A stretch of 64,000 bases of DNA from JAOUEA01 sp963821925 (GTDB taxonomy: Bacteria; Actinomycetota; UBA4738; HRBIN12). Positions 8,172-17,390 of this stretch are shown piece after piece. Position 1 is the first letter of the stretch. The number at the start of each line of letters is the position of its first letter. The stretch lies in the NCBI GenBank assembly GCA_963821925.1, contig CAWGFO010000011.1:251605-315604 (forward strand). The letters are read 5' to 3'. The translations under genes and the position numbers were made by a program. Below the pieces are notes generated by a model. The model was not told the DNA's origin. It saw nothing but the letters and a program-made list of their open reading frames with translations, and did no database searches.

Positions 8172-8847
8172 GGGCGTCCTCCTCGGGCGAGGCGGCCGCC
8201 CGGAGCTCGTCGGGATCGATCCCCGGCCACAGGCTCGGGTGGAGCGCCCCCACGCCCACCGAGGCGAGGGCGACGTCGGCCCGAGCATGGCGATCTCGGT
8301 CGGTCTCGACCGGGTGGCCTGCGGGGCGCCGGTACGCGGCCAGCGCGGGCGGCAGGTCGGTGGTGGCCACGACGGCCAGGGCCGCCGCGACGCCGAGCCC
8401 CACCAGGAACGGGACCGCGGCCACGCCGAGCCCCGCGAGCGTCGACCCGAGGCTCGGCGGGACCGAGTTCGCCGCGGCGAACGCCGCGGCGGCGGCGAGC
8501 AGGTTGAGGACCGCGTGGAGCCGACTCGGCGGCACGTCCTTCGTCCCGGCGCAGCCGCACGAGGCCGCCTCCGGGTGCGCCGTCACGAGGAAGCCGACGA
8601 ACCCCGCGAACGCAAGGTAGATCACGCCGAGGGCGACCGCGGCGGCGGTGGACGGCGCCGCGAGGAACCACAGACCGGCCGCGACCTCGACGAGGCCGAC
8701 CGCCCGTGCGGCCCAGACTGAACCGGGGAGACCGGCCGCGTACATCGCGCGCGCGGTGGGGAGCGGGCGGACCAGCTTCACGGCCCCCGCAGCGGCCAAC
8801 AGGCCCGCGGCCACGGTCGCGGCGACGAGGATCAGCCAGGCGGTCAC
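8164..8847 (-). CDS. mauE: MauE/DoxX-family redox-associated membrane protein
   Basis: 227 residues with four or more hydrophobic helices (LILVAATVAAGLLAAAGAVKL, GLVEVAAGLWFLAAPSTAA, LGVIYLAFAGFVGFLVTA, AVLNLLAAAAAFAAA) and a Cys pair in AASCGCAGTKDVPPSR. It matches the MauE layout (KLVRPLPTARAMYAAGLP near the N-terminus). MauE is needed, with MauD, for export and disulfide formation of the methylamine dehydrogenase light chain. Here it is the first gene of the operon and starts with GTG, 91 bases after the stop of the upstream YgeW gene, so it may have its own promoter. The MauE family call is good; the methylamine substrate is not implied. Confidence 0.8.
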   Translation of the reverse strand: MTAWLILVAATVAAGLLAAAGAVKLVRPLPTARAMYAAGLPGSVWAARAVGLVEVAAGLWFLAAPSTAAAVALGVIYLAFAGFVGFLVTAHPEAASCGCAGTKDVPPSRLHAVLNLLAAAAAFAAANSVPPSLGSTLAGLGVAAVPFLVGLGVAAALAVVATTDLPPALAAYRRPAGHPVETDRDRHARADVALASVGVGALHPSLWPGIDPDELRAAASPEEDARG

Positions 8848-8938
8848 GGGTCGGGCGTCTCGATCTGAAGGATCAACGGGCTGGTGGCTTCCGATCGGCC
8901 GGGAACGGGCGCAGGGTACGCGAGGCCGCGCGGACCGG

Positions 8939-9952
8939 TCAACCGAGCGGCGGCTCGGAGAACCCGCCCATCGTGAGCGCCATCAGCGCTTTGCCGGTGT
9001 GCAGGCGGTTCTCGGCCTCGTCGTAGACGATCGACCGTGGTCCGTCGATCACCTCATCGGTGACCTCGCTCCCTCGGTCCGCGGGCAGGCAGTGCATGTA
9101 CACCGCCTCCTCGGACGCCAGGCCCATCCGCCGGGCGTCGCAGATCCAGTCCTCGTAGCGGGCTGCGTCGGCCAACGCCGCCTGCTGATCGCCGAACAGG
9201 TCGAGACGCCCCCACGACTTCGGGTAGACGACGTCGGCGCCGCGGAAGGCCTCGTCCATGTCGTCGACGAACGCGATCGACCCCCCACCCTGGGCGGCCG
9301 CCTCCTGTGCCCGCGCCATGAGGTCGGGCAGCAGGTCGAACCCCGGCGGGTGTGCGAGCACGACGTCGATCCCGAACCGCGGGAGGAGCGCCGCGAGGCC
9401 CTGCGGCACCGACATCGGCTTCGCGTACGAGGGCGCGAACGCCCACGAGACCGCGACCTTCAGGCCGCGGAGGTCGGCACCCCGATGCTCGCGGAGCGTC
9501 ATCAGGTCGGCGAGCGTCTGCGTGGGATGGTCGACGTCGCACTGCAGGTTGATCACGGGGACGTCGGCCCACCGCGCCACTTCACGCATGTACGTGTTCC
9601 CCTCGCCCGGCACCAGGTCGTGACGGATCGCGAGGCCGTGGCCGTACCGGGACAGGATGATGCCCATGTCCTTGGGGCTCTCCCCGTGCGCGACCTGGGT
9701 CTTCTCGGCATCCAGGTAGTGGGCGTGGCCCCCGAGCTGGGTCATCCCCGCCTCGAAGGCGTTCCTCGTCCGGGTGGACTTGTCGAGGAACAGCATGAAC
9801 AACGTCTTGTCCGGCAGAAGCCGGTGGGGCTCCCCCGCCTTGAACGCGGCCTTGAGCTCGCTCGCGACCGCCAGGGCCTCGTCGATCTCATCCACGGTCC
9901 AGTCGAGCGTTTCGATGTAGTCGCGGCCTGCGAACGACGGTCGGTCGGTCAC
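8939..9952 (-). CDS. ygeW: YgeW-type knotted carbamoyltransferase
   Basis: 337 residues of the aspartate/ornithine carbamoyltransferase superfamily. The carbamoyl-phosphate loop is DKSTRTRNAFE and the second-substrate region is YMHCLPADRGSEV; HDLVPGEG and NLQCDVDHPTQTLADL match the middle of the fold. The long form and SYAKPMSVPQG insert fit the YgeW subgroup, which sits in purine-catabolic clusters (ygeW-ygeX-ygeY-hyuA-ssnA-xdh) and is thought to act on a ureido compound. GTG start overlapping the molybdenum-subunit stop (GTGA) places it last in the operon. The precise substrate is unknown. Confidence 0.85.
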   Translation of the reverse strand: MTDRPSFAGRDYIETLDWTVDEIDEALAVASELKAAFKAGEPHRLLPDKTLFMLFLDKSTRTRNAFEAGMTQLGGHAHYLDAEKTQVAHGESPKDMGIILSRYGHGLAIRHDLVPGEGNTYMREVARWADVPVINLQCDVDHPTQTLADLMTLREHRGADLRGLKVAVSWAFAPSYAKPMSVPQGLAALLPRFGIDVVLAHPPGFDLLPDLMARAQEAAAQGGGSIAFVDDMDEAFRGADVVYPKSWGRLDLFGDQQAALADAARYEDWICDARRMGLASEEAVYMHCLPADRGSEVTDEVIDGPRSIVYDEAENRLHTGKALMALTMGGFSEPPLG

Positions 9953-12345
9953 GGTTCCTCGCCTCCTCCGGTCGCGCGTTGCGACAACAGGGCCCCTTCG
10001 TAGGTCGGGACCGGCTCCTGCCCGGGCACGTCGGGCACGGGCGGCCAGCCCTCGGTCGTGACGGGCCCCGTGAGGCCCGCGGCGTCGTCGGGGCGGACCG
10101 GCGCGCGGTTCAGCTCGAGCCCCGTGGCGTCCCTGATCGCCGCCACGATCGCGGGCAGCGCGACGATCGTCGCCGATTCGCCGACGCCCTTGACGCCGAA
10201 GGGGGCGCCCGGCTCGGGCTCCTCCACGATCACGGTGTCGACCGACGGGACGTCCAGGATCGTGGGGAGCAGGTAGTCGGTGAACGAGGGGTTGCGGATC
10301 ACGCCCTCGCGTACCTGGATCTCCTCCATCACCGCGAGGCCGAGGCCCATCGCGGCGCCCCCTTCGCTCTGGCCCTCGACGAGCTGCGGGTTGATCGCGG
10401 TGCCCACGTCGACGGCCGAGGCCAGGTGCACGACGCGCACGAGCCCCAGCTCCCGGTCGACGTCCACCACGGCGCGCATCGCGGCGAACGCGAACATCGG
10501 GTGGAGGTCACCCTGGCCCTTCCCGTCCATCGGCGTGGTCGGCCGGTGGCGGAACGTCCGCGTCGCCACCACGGGTTCGTCCAACAGGCCGGCCAGCTCG
10601 GCGACGGGACGTCCGTCGAGGCACACGCGATCGTCCTCGATCGTCGTGGTCTCGCCCGCGGCGGTCGCGCCCGCTCGCCGGCCCAGCTCTTCGAGCACGC
10701 CACGGCAGGCCAGCTGCAGCGCGCCGCTCGCCATCAGCGTCTGGCGGGAGGCCGACGTCGAGCCCGCCGACTCCAACTCGGTGTCGGCCGTGTGCAGCAC
10801 GACGTGCTCGATGCCCAGCTCGGTGCGCACCACCTGCGTCATCACGGCCCCGAGGCCTTGACCGACCTCGACCGCGGCGGTCCGCACCTCGGCGACCGGG
10901 CCGTCCGCGCCCCGGGAGAGCGTGACCCGCGCCTGATGGAAGTCGTCGAACCCCTCGCTGTACCCGATGTTCTTGAAGCCGAGGGCGAACCCAACGCCCC
11001 GGCGCAGTCCCTCGCCGTGGCCGACGTTGCCCGCGCCGCCCGGCAGGGTGACCGGGTCGCGACCGGTCGGGTCGGTCGGCGGCGGCACCGGCACCGACGC
11101 GCAGGCATCGATCACCTCGCGCACCGGCGCGCTCCCGTGCAGCACCTGGCCGGTCGGCAGCACGGAACCCGTCCGGAGCGCGTTCCGTCGCCGCAGCTCG
11201 AGAGGATCGATCCCGAGCACCGCGGCGAGCTTGTCCATCTGGGCCTCGAAGGCGAACGTCACCTGCGGCGCGCCGAACCCCCGCATCGCGCCGCAGGGCG
11301 GGTTGTTCGTGTAGACCGCCGTCCCCTCCAGCAGGGCGTTCGGCACCTCGTACGGTCCGGCCGCGAACGTCGTCGCGTTCCCGATCACGGCGGGCGAGGA
11401 CGACGAGTACGCGCCGCCATCGATCAGCACGCGGGCACGGACGCACACGAGCTCGCCCGTGTGCGAGGCGCCGTGACGGATCCACACCCGCGACGGGTGA
11501 CGGTGGACGTGCCCCGAGAAGGACTCTTCCCGGCCGTAGGTCATCTTCACGGGGCGGCCGGTACGCAACGCGAGCATGCACGCGTGGATCTGCACGTGGA
11601 GATCCTCGCGCGACCCGAAGGCCCCTCCGATGCCCGCCAGGTGGATCCGGACCTTGTCCTCGGGGAGCCGGAGGCACGGAGCGATCTGCAGCCGATCCAC
11701 GTGCAGCCACTGCGTCGTCACGTAGAGGTCGATCCCGCCGTCCCCGGCCGGCACGGCGAGCCCGCCCTCGGGACCGAGCGGGGCCTGGTCCTGCGAGGCG
11801 GTCTCGTAGTAGCCCTCGACCCAGACGTCGGCGTCGACGTCCGGATCGCCGTGCTCGATGCGGAGGTGGCGGACCACGTTCCCCCATCGGTGCAGCATCG
11901 GGGCGTCGGGCGCGAGCGCCCGTTCCATGTCCGTGAGCGGCTCGCGCACCTCGTAGTCGACCTGGATCAGGCCCAGGGCCCGCGCCGCCAGCTCGGGCGA
12001 CTCCGCGGCGACGATCGCGATCGGCTCACCCGCGTACCGGACCACGTCGGAGGCGAGCACCGGCTGATCCCTGAACTCGAGGCCGTAGTTCGGATCCCCC
12101 GGCACGTCGTCGGCGCGGAGCACCGCGTGCACGCCCGGCAGCGCGAGGGCACCGGCGACATCGATCGAGCGGATCGTCGCGAACGGGTGAGGGCTCCGCA
12201 GGGTCGCGCCGATCAGCATCCGCTCGTCCCACAGGTCGCTGCCGTAGGCGAACGCGCCCATCACCTTCGGGACGCCGTCGGGCCGGCGCACGGACTCGCC
12301 GACGCCGCCCGGGACCCGGGTGCGAACCCCGCCCGGCGCGCTCAT
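9949..12345 (-). CDS. Xanthine dehydrogenase-family molybdenum-binding subunit
   Basis: 798 residues of the large molybdopterin-cytosine/xanthine oxidase family subunit. Typical motifs in order: GEPIAIVAAESPELAARA, GIGGAFGSREDLHVQ, NNPPCGAMRGFGAPQVTFA, VEVGQGLGAVMTQ, SASRQTLMASGA, and the catalytic-glutamate motif FGVKGVGESATI near the C-terminus. It works with the separate 2Fe-2S subunit (13697-14170) and FAD subunit (14170-15041). The 8-oxoguanine deaminase gene is inserted between them in the same operon, overlapping by ATGA. The likely reaction is hydroxylation of a purine (hypoxanthine/xanthine-like), inferred from the neighbours rather than from active-site residues. Confidence 0.9.
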   Translation of the reverse strand: MSAPGGVRTRVPGGVGESVRRPDGVPKVMGAFAYGSDLWDERMLIGATLRSPHPFATIRSIDVAGALALPGVHAVLRADDVPGDPNYGLEFRDQPVLASDVVRYAGEPIAIVAAESPELAARALGLIQVDYEVREPLTDMERALAPDAPMLHRWGNVVRHLRIEHGDPDVDADVWVEGYYETASQDQAPLGPEGGLAVPAGDGGIDLYVTTQWLHVDRLQIAPCLRLPEDKVRIHLAGIGGAFGSREDLHVQIHACMLALRTGRPVKMTYGREESFSGHVHRHPSRVWIRHGASHTGELVCVRARVLIDGGAYSSSSPAVIGNATTFAAGPYEVPNALLEGTAVYTNNPPCGAMRGFGAPQVTFAFEAQMDKLAAVLGIDPLELRRRNALRTGSVLPTGQVLHGSAPVREVIDACASVPVPPPTDPTGRDPVTLPGGAGNVGHGEGLRRGVGFALGFKNIGYSEGFDDFHQARVTLSRGADGPVAEVRTAAVEVGQGLGAVMTQVVRTELGIEHVVLHTADTELESAGSTSASRQTLMASGALQLACRGVLEELGRRAGATAAGETTTIEDDRVCLDGRPVAELAGLLDEPVVATRTFRHRPTTPMDGKGQGDLHPMFAFAAMRAVVDVDRELGLVRVVHLASAVDVGTAINPQLVEGQSEGGAAMGLGLAVMEEIQVREGVIRNPSFTDYLLPTILDVPSVDTVIVEEPEPGAPFGVKGVGESATIVALPAIVAAIRDATGLELNRAPVRPDDAAGLTGPVTTEGWPPVPDVPGQEPVPTYEGALLSQRATGGGEEP

Positions 12346-13703
12346 CGTCCGGCCCCCGCCGCGATGGCCGTCGCGGTCCGGTGTCCGTCGCGGGCGATCG
12401 CGGCCTCGTCGCCCGTCTCGAGGATCCCGTCCCGCACGACGAACCGCCCCTCGACCAGGAGGTGGCGCACCCGTTCCGGCCGGCACAGCACGAGCCCGGC
12501 CACCGGATCCGCGTCGGCCCCCGCCGTCGCGAGGCCGTCGGCCGGGAAGAGGGCGAGATCGGCGCGTCTGCCGGCCTCGATCGACCCGATATCGTCGCGC
12601 CCGAGGCACGCCGCCCCGCCGCGCGTGGCGACGCGCAGCGCTTCACGCGCCGAGATCGACGTGGCGCCGTGGACCCCGCGCGTGACGAGCAGCGCCTGCC
12701 GGACCTCCGCGGCGAGGTCGCCCGCATCGTTCGAGGCCGACCCGTCGACGCCGAGACCGACCGTCCCGCCCGCGTCCAGCACCGCGCGCGCCGGGGCGAC
12801 GCCCGCGCCGAGCCGGAGGTTCGAGCTGGGACACCAGGCGACCCCGGCGCCCGACCGGACGATCCGCCGGATGTCCTCGTCGTCGAGGTGCACGCAGTGC
12901 GCGAGCCAGACGTCGTCGCCGAGCCAGCCCCACTCGTCCATCAGCTCCGTCGGGCGCCGGCCGTATCGCTCGCGGCAGTAGGTCTCCTCCTCGAGCGTCT
13001 CGGCGAGATGCGTGTGGAGCCGCACGCCGAGCCGGCGGGCGAGCTCGGCGGACTCGCGCATCAGCCGCTCGGACACGGAGAAGGGAGAACAGGGGGCGAC
13101 CGCGATCCTGAGCATCGCGCCGGGCGACGGGTCGTGGAAGCTCCGCACCGCCGCCTCGGTCGCGGCGAGGATCTCGTCGGTGTCCTGGCACACCTCGTCG
13201 GGCGGCAGCCCGCCCTGCGCGACCCCCAGGTCCATCGACCCGCGCGTCGGGTGGAACCGGATCCCCAGCTCGCCGGCGGCGGCGATCGTTGCCTCGAGCA
13301 CGCCGTCTCGCCCGCGAGGGAACAGGTAGTGGTGATCCGTGGTGGTCGTGCAGCCGCTGAGCGCGAGCTCGGCGAGCCCCACGAGCGCCGCGGTGTGCGC
13401 CCACGCGGCATCCAACCCGCCCCACACCGGATAGAGCGTCACGAGCCAGTCGAACAGACCGCGATCCTGCGCCCAGGACCGCGTGAGCGTCTGGAAGAGG
13501 TGATGGTGGGTGTTGACGAGACCCGGGATCGCGACCGTGCCGCGGCCGTCCAGGCGTTCGTCGGGCTCGGCGGGCGGCGCCCCGCTGCCCACCCACGCGA
13601 TCACGCCGTCGTCGAGCAGGACCGAGCCGTCCGCGATCTCGGTCCCCGCGTCGTCCATCGTCACCACGACGTCGCACGCGTCGATCAGGAGGCGCGTCAC
13701 CAC
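12342..13703 (-). CDS. 8-oxoguanine deaminase-like amidohydrolase
   Basis: 453 residues, TrzA/AtzA-type amidohydrolase. Metal ligands are visible in IPGLVNTHHHLFQTLTR, LHTHLAETLEEETYC, WLAHCVHLD and GLGVDGSASND. The sequence around NTHHHLFQTLTR and ERYGRRPTELMDEWGWL is characteristic of 8-oxoguanine deaminases, which convert 8-oxoguanine (or related aminopurines) to urate plus ammonia. Location between the FeS and Mo subunits of a xanthine-dehydrogenase-type enzyme supports a purine substrate. GTG start overlaps the FeS subunit stop; two adjacent GTG codons make the first residue uncertain by one. Confidence 0.85.
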   Translation of the reverse strand: MVTRLLIDACDVVVTMDDAGTEIADGSVLLDDGVIAWVGSGAPPAEPDERLDGRGTVAIPGLVNTHHHLFQTLTRSWAQDRGLFDWLVTLYPVWGGLDAAWAHTAALVGLAELALSGCTTTTDHHYLFPRGRDGVLEATIAAAGELGIRFHPTRGSMDLGVAQGGLPPDEVCQDTDEILAATEAAVRSFHDPSPGAMLRIAVAPCSPFSVSERLMRESAELARRLGVRLHTHLAETLEEETYCRERYGRRPTELMDEWGWLGDDVWLAHCVHLDDEDIRRIVRSGAGVAWCPSSNLRLGAGVAPARAVLDAGGTVGLGVDGSASNDAGDLAAEVRQALLVTRGVHGATSISAREALRVATRGGAACLGRDDIGSIEAGRRADLALFPADGLATAGADADPVAGLVLCRPERVRHLLVEGRFVVRDGILETGDEAAIARDGHRTATAIAAGAGR

Positions 13704-14170
13704 GCACCGTCCCGCTTCGCGGCCGCCGCGAGCCGGGCGGCATCCAGGATCTTCGCGTAGCCCGTGCAGCGGCAGATGTTGCCGGCGAGCGCCTCACGGA
13801 TCGCGAGCTCGTCGAGGGACGGATCCCGCTCGAGGAGGTCGGTCACCGCCACCACGAGCCCGGGCGTGCAGAAGCCGCACTGGACCGCCCCCGCCGCCAC
13901 GAACGCGTCCTGGACCGGGTGGAGGTCGCCCCCGTTCGCGAGCCCCTCGACGGTCCGCACCTCGCGCCCCTCGGCCTGGGCCGCCAGCACGAGGCAGGCG
14001 CAGACGACCTCGCCGTCGAGCCACACGGAGCACGATCCGCACTCCCCCTGCTCGCAGGCGTTCTTCGAGCCGAGGAGACCGAGCGACTCGCGGAGCATCG
14101 TCAGGAGGCTGGCCTCCGCCGGAGTGTCGGCCTCGCGCCACTCGCCGTTCACGCGCGTGCGCACCCGCAT
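13697..14170 (-). CDS. Xanthine dehydrogenase-family 2Fe-2S subunit
   Basis: 157 residues with both iron-sulfur clusters of the small subunit. The plant-ferredoxin-type cluster is in CEQGECGSCSVWLDGEVVC and the helical cluster in QCGFCTPG plus CRCTGY. It transfers electrons from the Mo subunit to the FAD subunit. Length is normal for the family. Its ATG overlaps the FAD-subunit stop (TGATG), so FAD, FeS, deaminase and Mo genes are translationally coupled. No anomalies seen. Confidence 0.92.
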   Translation of the reverse strand: MRVRTRVNGEWREADTPAEASLLTMLRESLGLLGSKNACEQGECGSCSVWLDGEVVCACLVLAAQAEGREVRTVEGLANGGDLHPVQDAFVAAGAVQCGFCTPGLVVAVTDLLERDPSLDELAIREALAGNICRCTGYAKILDAARLAAAAKRDGAW

Positions 14171-15041
14171 CAGGCCGCCGCCTCTCCGCTGGTCGCCCAC
14201 GTGAGCGACCGCCGGGCCAGCACGGTCAGCGCGTGTCGCCGGTAGGCCGCGGATCCTCGGACGTCGTCGATCGGCGTCGCGGCGCCGGCGACGAGCTCGC
14301 CGAACGCCCGCGCCACGTCGTCGCCGATCCCGGCCGAGGGGTCCTCCCACGACCCCGCGTCCGCTCAGGGCCTCGGCGGCGAATCTCTCCGCCTCGGACG
14401 CGCGCACGACGGTCGGCGCGACCGAGCCGAGCGCCACGCGGACCGAGCGCGTCCCCGGGATCCAGCAGGAGGCACAGGCTGGCGACGGCGATCACCATCG
14501 CGTTGCGGGTCCCCACCTTCGAGAACGAGCCGGGGCCGTCGATCGGACGCCAGCGCGCGCCGAGGATCAGCTCGTCGGGCGCACGGGCGGTGCGCTTCGG
14601 ACCGAGCAGGAACTCGTGCCACGGCACCGATCGGCGCCGGCCTCCCGCGGCCACGAGCTCGATGTCGGCGTCGTGCACCGCCAGCACGGGGAGGGCATCC
14701 CCGGCCGGCGAGCCCGTGCCGAGGTTCCCGCCGACGGTCCCGCGGGCCCGGATCTGGGGAGACCCCACCGTCCGCGACGCCTGCGTGAGGGTCGGCACGT
14801 CCGGCAGCTCGCGCACGACCCGGGCGTACGTGACGCCCGCGCCCAGGAACACCTCGTCGTCGCCCCGGCGGATCTCCTGCAGCTCGGGGAGACGCGTCAG
14901 GTCGAGCATCGCCTCCGGACGGAGCCGACGGAAGTTCAGTGCCACCATCAGGTCGGTGCCACCCGCGATCGGCACGGCCTCCGGCCGCTCGGCGAGGATC
15001 TCGAGGGCCTCCTCCAACGACGCGGGCAGGAAGACGTCCAC
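14170..15041 (-). CDS. Xanthine dehydrogenase-family FAD subunit (two frameshifts)
   Basis: Medium (FAD) subunit, about 290 residues once repaired. FAD-binding motifs AVPIAGGTDLMVAL and RGTVGGNLGTGSPAGD are intact in the first frame. After LLLDPG the reading continues one frame over (TRSVRVALGSVAPTVVRAS) and, after EALSGRG, one more frame over (SWEDPSAGIGDDVARAFGEL ... TWATSGEAAA) to the stop that overlaps the FeS subunit. Both shifts are one extra base at GGGG runs (near 14456-14459 and 14358-14362). Because all domains and the coupled stop are preserved, these look like sequence errors rather than decay. Confidence 0.8.
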
Positions 15042-16059
15042 CTAGAAGGACCCCTCGGCGAACACGTCGATCATCGCCCGCACGTCGTCGCCGAGCGGGT
15101 ACAGGATCGGGCAGGTGCTCCCGGCGTCGACGAACTCCCGCACCTTCGCCCGGCACTCGTCGGCGGTGCCCGCCGCGGCCACCATCTGCACGACCTCGTC
15201 GGGCACGAGCTGCATCGCCGCGTGGATCTCCTCCGGTCCGGCCGGCCAGGTGAGCACCGCGCGGATCCGCTCCAGGAGCTCCTCGTCGACGCCGCTCGCC
15301 TTCCCGATGTGCGGCTGCTGCCCCAGGTACTGCGTGACGAGCTCGCGGGCGCGATCCAGGGCGAGCGCCCGATCGTCGTCGAGCGAGCAGACCACGAGCT
15401 GCGGGCGGTCGATGTCCTCGACCCGGCGCCCGGCGCGCGCGGCGCCGACGGCCAGGTGCTCCATCGCCGTCTCGTTGTAGCGGGGTCCGACGAGGTAGTT
15501 GAGCAGGACGCCGTCGCCGATCTCCCCGGCGAGCTCCATCATCTGCATGCCCGTCGCCCCGACGTAGATCGGCACGTCGCGGGGCGAGCGGTCGCCGTGC
15601 ACGACGTCGATCTCCACCCCGTCGAGATGGACGTACTCGCCCTCGTAGGTGACGTGCTCCATCGCGATCAACCGCCGGGCCGCCTCGATCGACCTCCCGC
15701 ATCACGGTGAGCGGGTGGTGGCGCTCGATCCCCACCTTCTGCGCGAGCGGGTCCCACCACGCTCCGATCCCGAGCTTGATCCGGCCCGGGGCCAGGTCGT
15801 CGAGGGTCACGAACGTGGCGGCGAGCAGCCCGACGTTGCGGGTCCAGCAGTTCACGACGCCCGACCCGATCGCGATGTGGTCGGTCGTGGCCGCGTAGGC
15901 GGCCATCGGCACGGTGGCCTCGCGCACGAGCCGGCTCTCGGCCTGCCAGACGGCCTCGAACCCGCGCTCCTCGGCGTACGTCGCGTAGCCGATCGCCTCG
16001 CGCAGCGGGTGCTTGTCCTGGAGGTAGAGGCCGACGCGGCCCTCGGAGCGCACGGCCAT
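15042..16059 (-). CDS. LLM-class flavin-dependent oxidoreductase (one frameshift)
   Basis: Bacterial luciferase-like monooxygenase/F420- or FMN-dependent reductase of about 338 residues. The N-terminal half (VGLYLQDKHPLREAIGYATY, GSGVVNCWTRNVGLLAATF, GRIKLGIGAWWDPLAQKVG) reads in one frame to LTVMRE. One extra base near 15690-15697 moves the rest (ARRLIAMEHVTYEGEYVHLD ... GDGVLLNYLVGPRY) to the next frame. The ATG overlaps the ssnA stop (TGATG). Closest in style to methylene-tetrahydromethanopterin-reductase-like LLM proteins. Its role in a purine operon is unclear; it might open or oxidise a ring intermediate. Confidence 0.8.
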
Positions 16060-17387
16060 CACGCGCCACCCTTCGGTTCGAAGTGATGTGCCGGCGTCCG
16101 TTCGACGCGCTCCCACAGGAGCGCCGCCTGCTCGCGCGCGAGCGCCCTGATCTCGAGCGCGTCCATGCGGACGAGCGCCCGGTCGCGGACGGCCACGTCG
16201 CCGGCAACGAGCACGTCGCGCACGAGGCGGCTCGTGAACCCGTACGCCCAGTGGCCCGCGAGGTTGTCGGCCCCCAGGGGGGTCGGCGGGTCGTAGTCGA
16301 GCACCACGAGGTCCGCGGGGGCCCCCGCCTCGATCCGGCCGAGCAGCGGCTCTCCGAAGCAGGCGCCCGCGAACCGCGCCGACCCGGCGAGCGCCCCGAG
16401 CAGCCACGCCGGTCCCACGGCCGCATCCGCCTCGCGCGCGCGCCAGAAGGCCGCCCGCGACTCCGCGAACATGTCGCCGTCGATCCCGTCGGTGCCAAGG
16501 GCGAGCCGGCCGAAGGCCGCCACGGGCGCATGCCCCACACGGTTGTTCATGTTCGACCGGGCGTTGTGCACGACGGTCGCCCCGCTCGCGCCGATCAGCT
16601 CGACCTCCGAGGCGTCCACGGCGACACAGTGGGCGAGGAGCGTGCGCCCGTCCAGCGCGCCCGCGTCGGCGAGCCGCCGGATCACCCGGGCGCCGGAGCG
16701 CGCGAGCGCGTCCGCCTCGTCGGCCGCGTCCTCGGCGGCGTGGATGTGGATCCCGACACCTGACTCCTTCGCGACCTCGACGCACGCGTCGAGGGTCCCG
16801 TCGGAAAGGGTGAACGAGGCGTGCGCACCCACCATCCCGCGGACGAGCGGGCCGGCGTCCTGCGCCAGGAGGCGGCGGTTCTCCTCGATCCCGGCGGCCG
16901 CGCGCTCGGCCCCGTCGCGGTCGGTGACCTCGTAGCAGAGCACGGACCGCGCGCCGAGCTCGGTCAACGCGCCGCCCATGACCTCGAGCTGGCCGTCGAT
17001 CGCGTTCGGCGAGGCATGGTGGTCGATGATCGTGGTCGTGCCGGCCAGCAGCGCGTCGGCGCCGCCCGAGAGCGCCGACGCCCGGTTCGACGGCTCGTCG
17101 AGCGCGCGGTCCAGGCGCCACCAGATCCGCTGCAGGACCTGCACGAAGTCCTCGGGCGGCGCGAGATCGTACGGCATCCCGCGGGCGAGCGCGGAGTACA
17201 GGTGATGGTGGGCGCAGACGTTCCCGGGGATCACGACGCATCCCGAGCAGTCGATCGCGGCGTCGCCGCCGGGCCCCGGGCGGTCCGAGACCTCCACGAC
17301 CCGGCCGTCGTCCACGACGACGTTCCCGCGTTCGACCCGGGGCGGGTCGAGGGAGGTGACCACCGTCCCGCCCTCGAGCGTCAGCAT
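16059..17387 (-). CDS. ssnA: SsnA-type aminohydrolase
   Basis: 442 residues, the length typical of SsnA. Amidohydrolase metal motifs are IPGNVCAHHHLYSALARGM, GIHIHAAEDAADE, LLAHCVAVD and LGTDGIDGDM. SsnA is repeatedly found beside selenium-dependent molybdenum hydroxylases, exactly as here: the fused FeS-Mo hydroxylase ends 3 bases upstream. It has been tied to anaerobic purine/urate breakdown, although its exact substrate in this organism is unknown. HHHL replaces the more usual HTHF spacing but keeps the metal histidines. The stop overlaps the LLM gene start. Confidence 0.88.
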   Translation of the reverse strand: MLTLEGGTVVTSLDPPRVERGNVVVDDGRVVEVSDRPGPGGDAAIDCSGCVVIPGNVCAHHHLYSALARGMPYDLAPPEDFVQVLQRIWWRLDRALDEPSNRASALSGGADALLAGTTTIIDHHASPNAIDGQLEVMGGALTELGARSVLCYEVTDRDGAERAAAGIEENRRLLAQDAGPLVRGMVGAHASFTLSDGTLDACVEVAKESGVGIHIHAAEDAADEADALARSGARVIRRLADAGALDGRTLLAHCVAVDASEVELIGASGATVVHNARSNMNNRVGHAPVAAFGRLALGTDGIDGDMFAESRAAFWRAREADAAVGPAWLLGALAGSARFAGACFGEPLLGRIEAGAPADLVVLDYDPPTPLGADNLAGHWAYGFTSRLVRDVLVAGDVAVRDRALVRMDALEIRALAREQAALLWERVERTPAHHFEPKGGA

Positions 17388-17390
17388 CGG

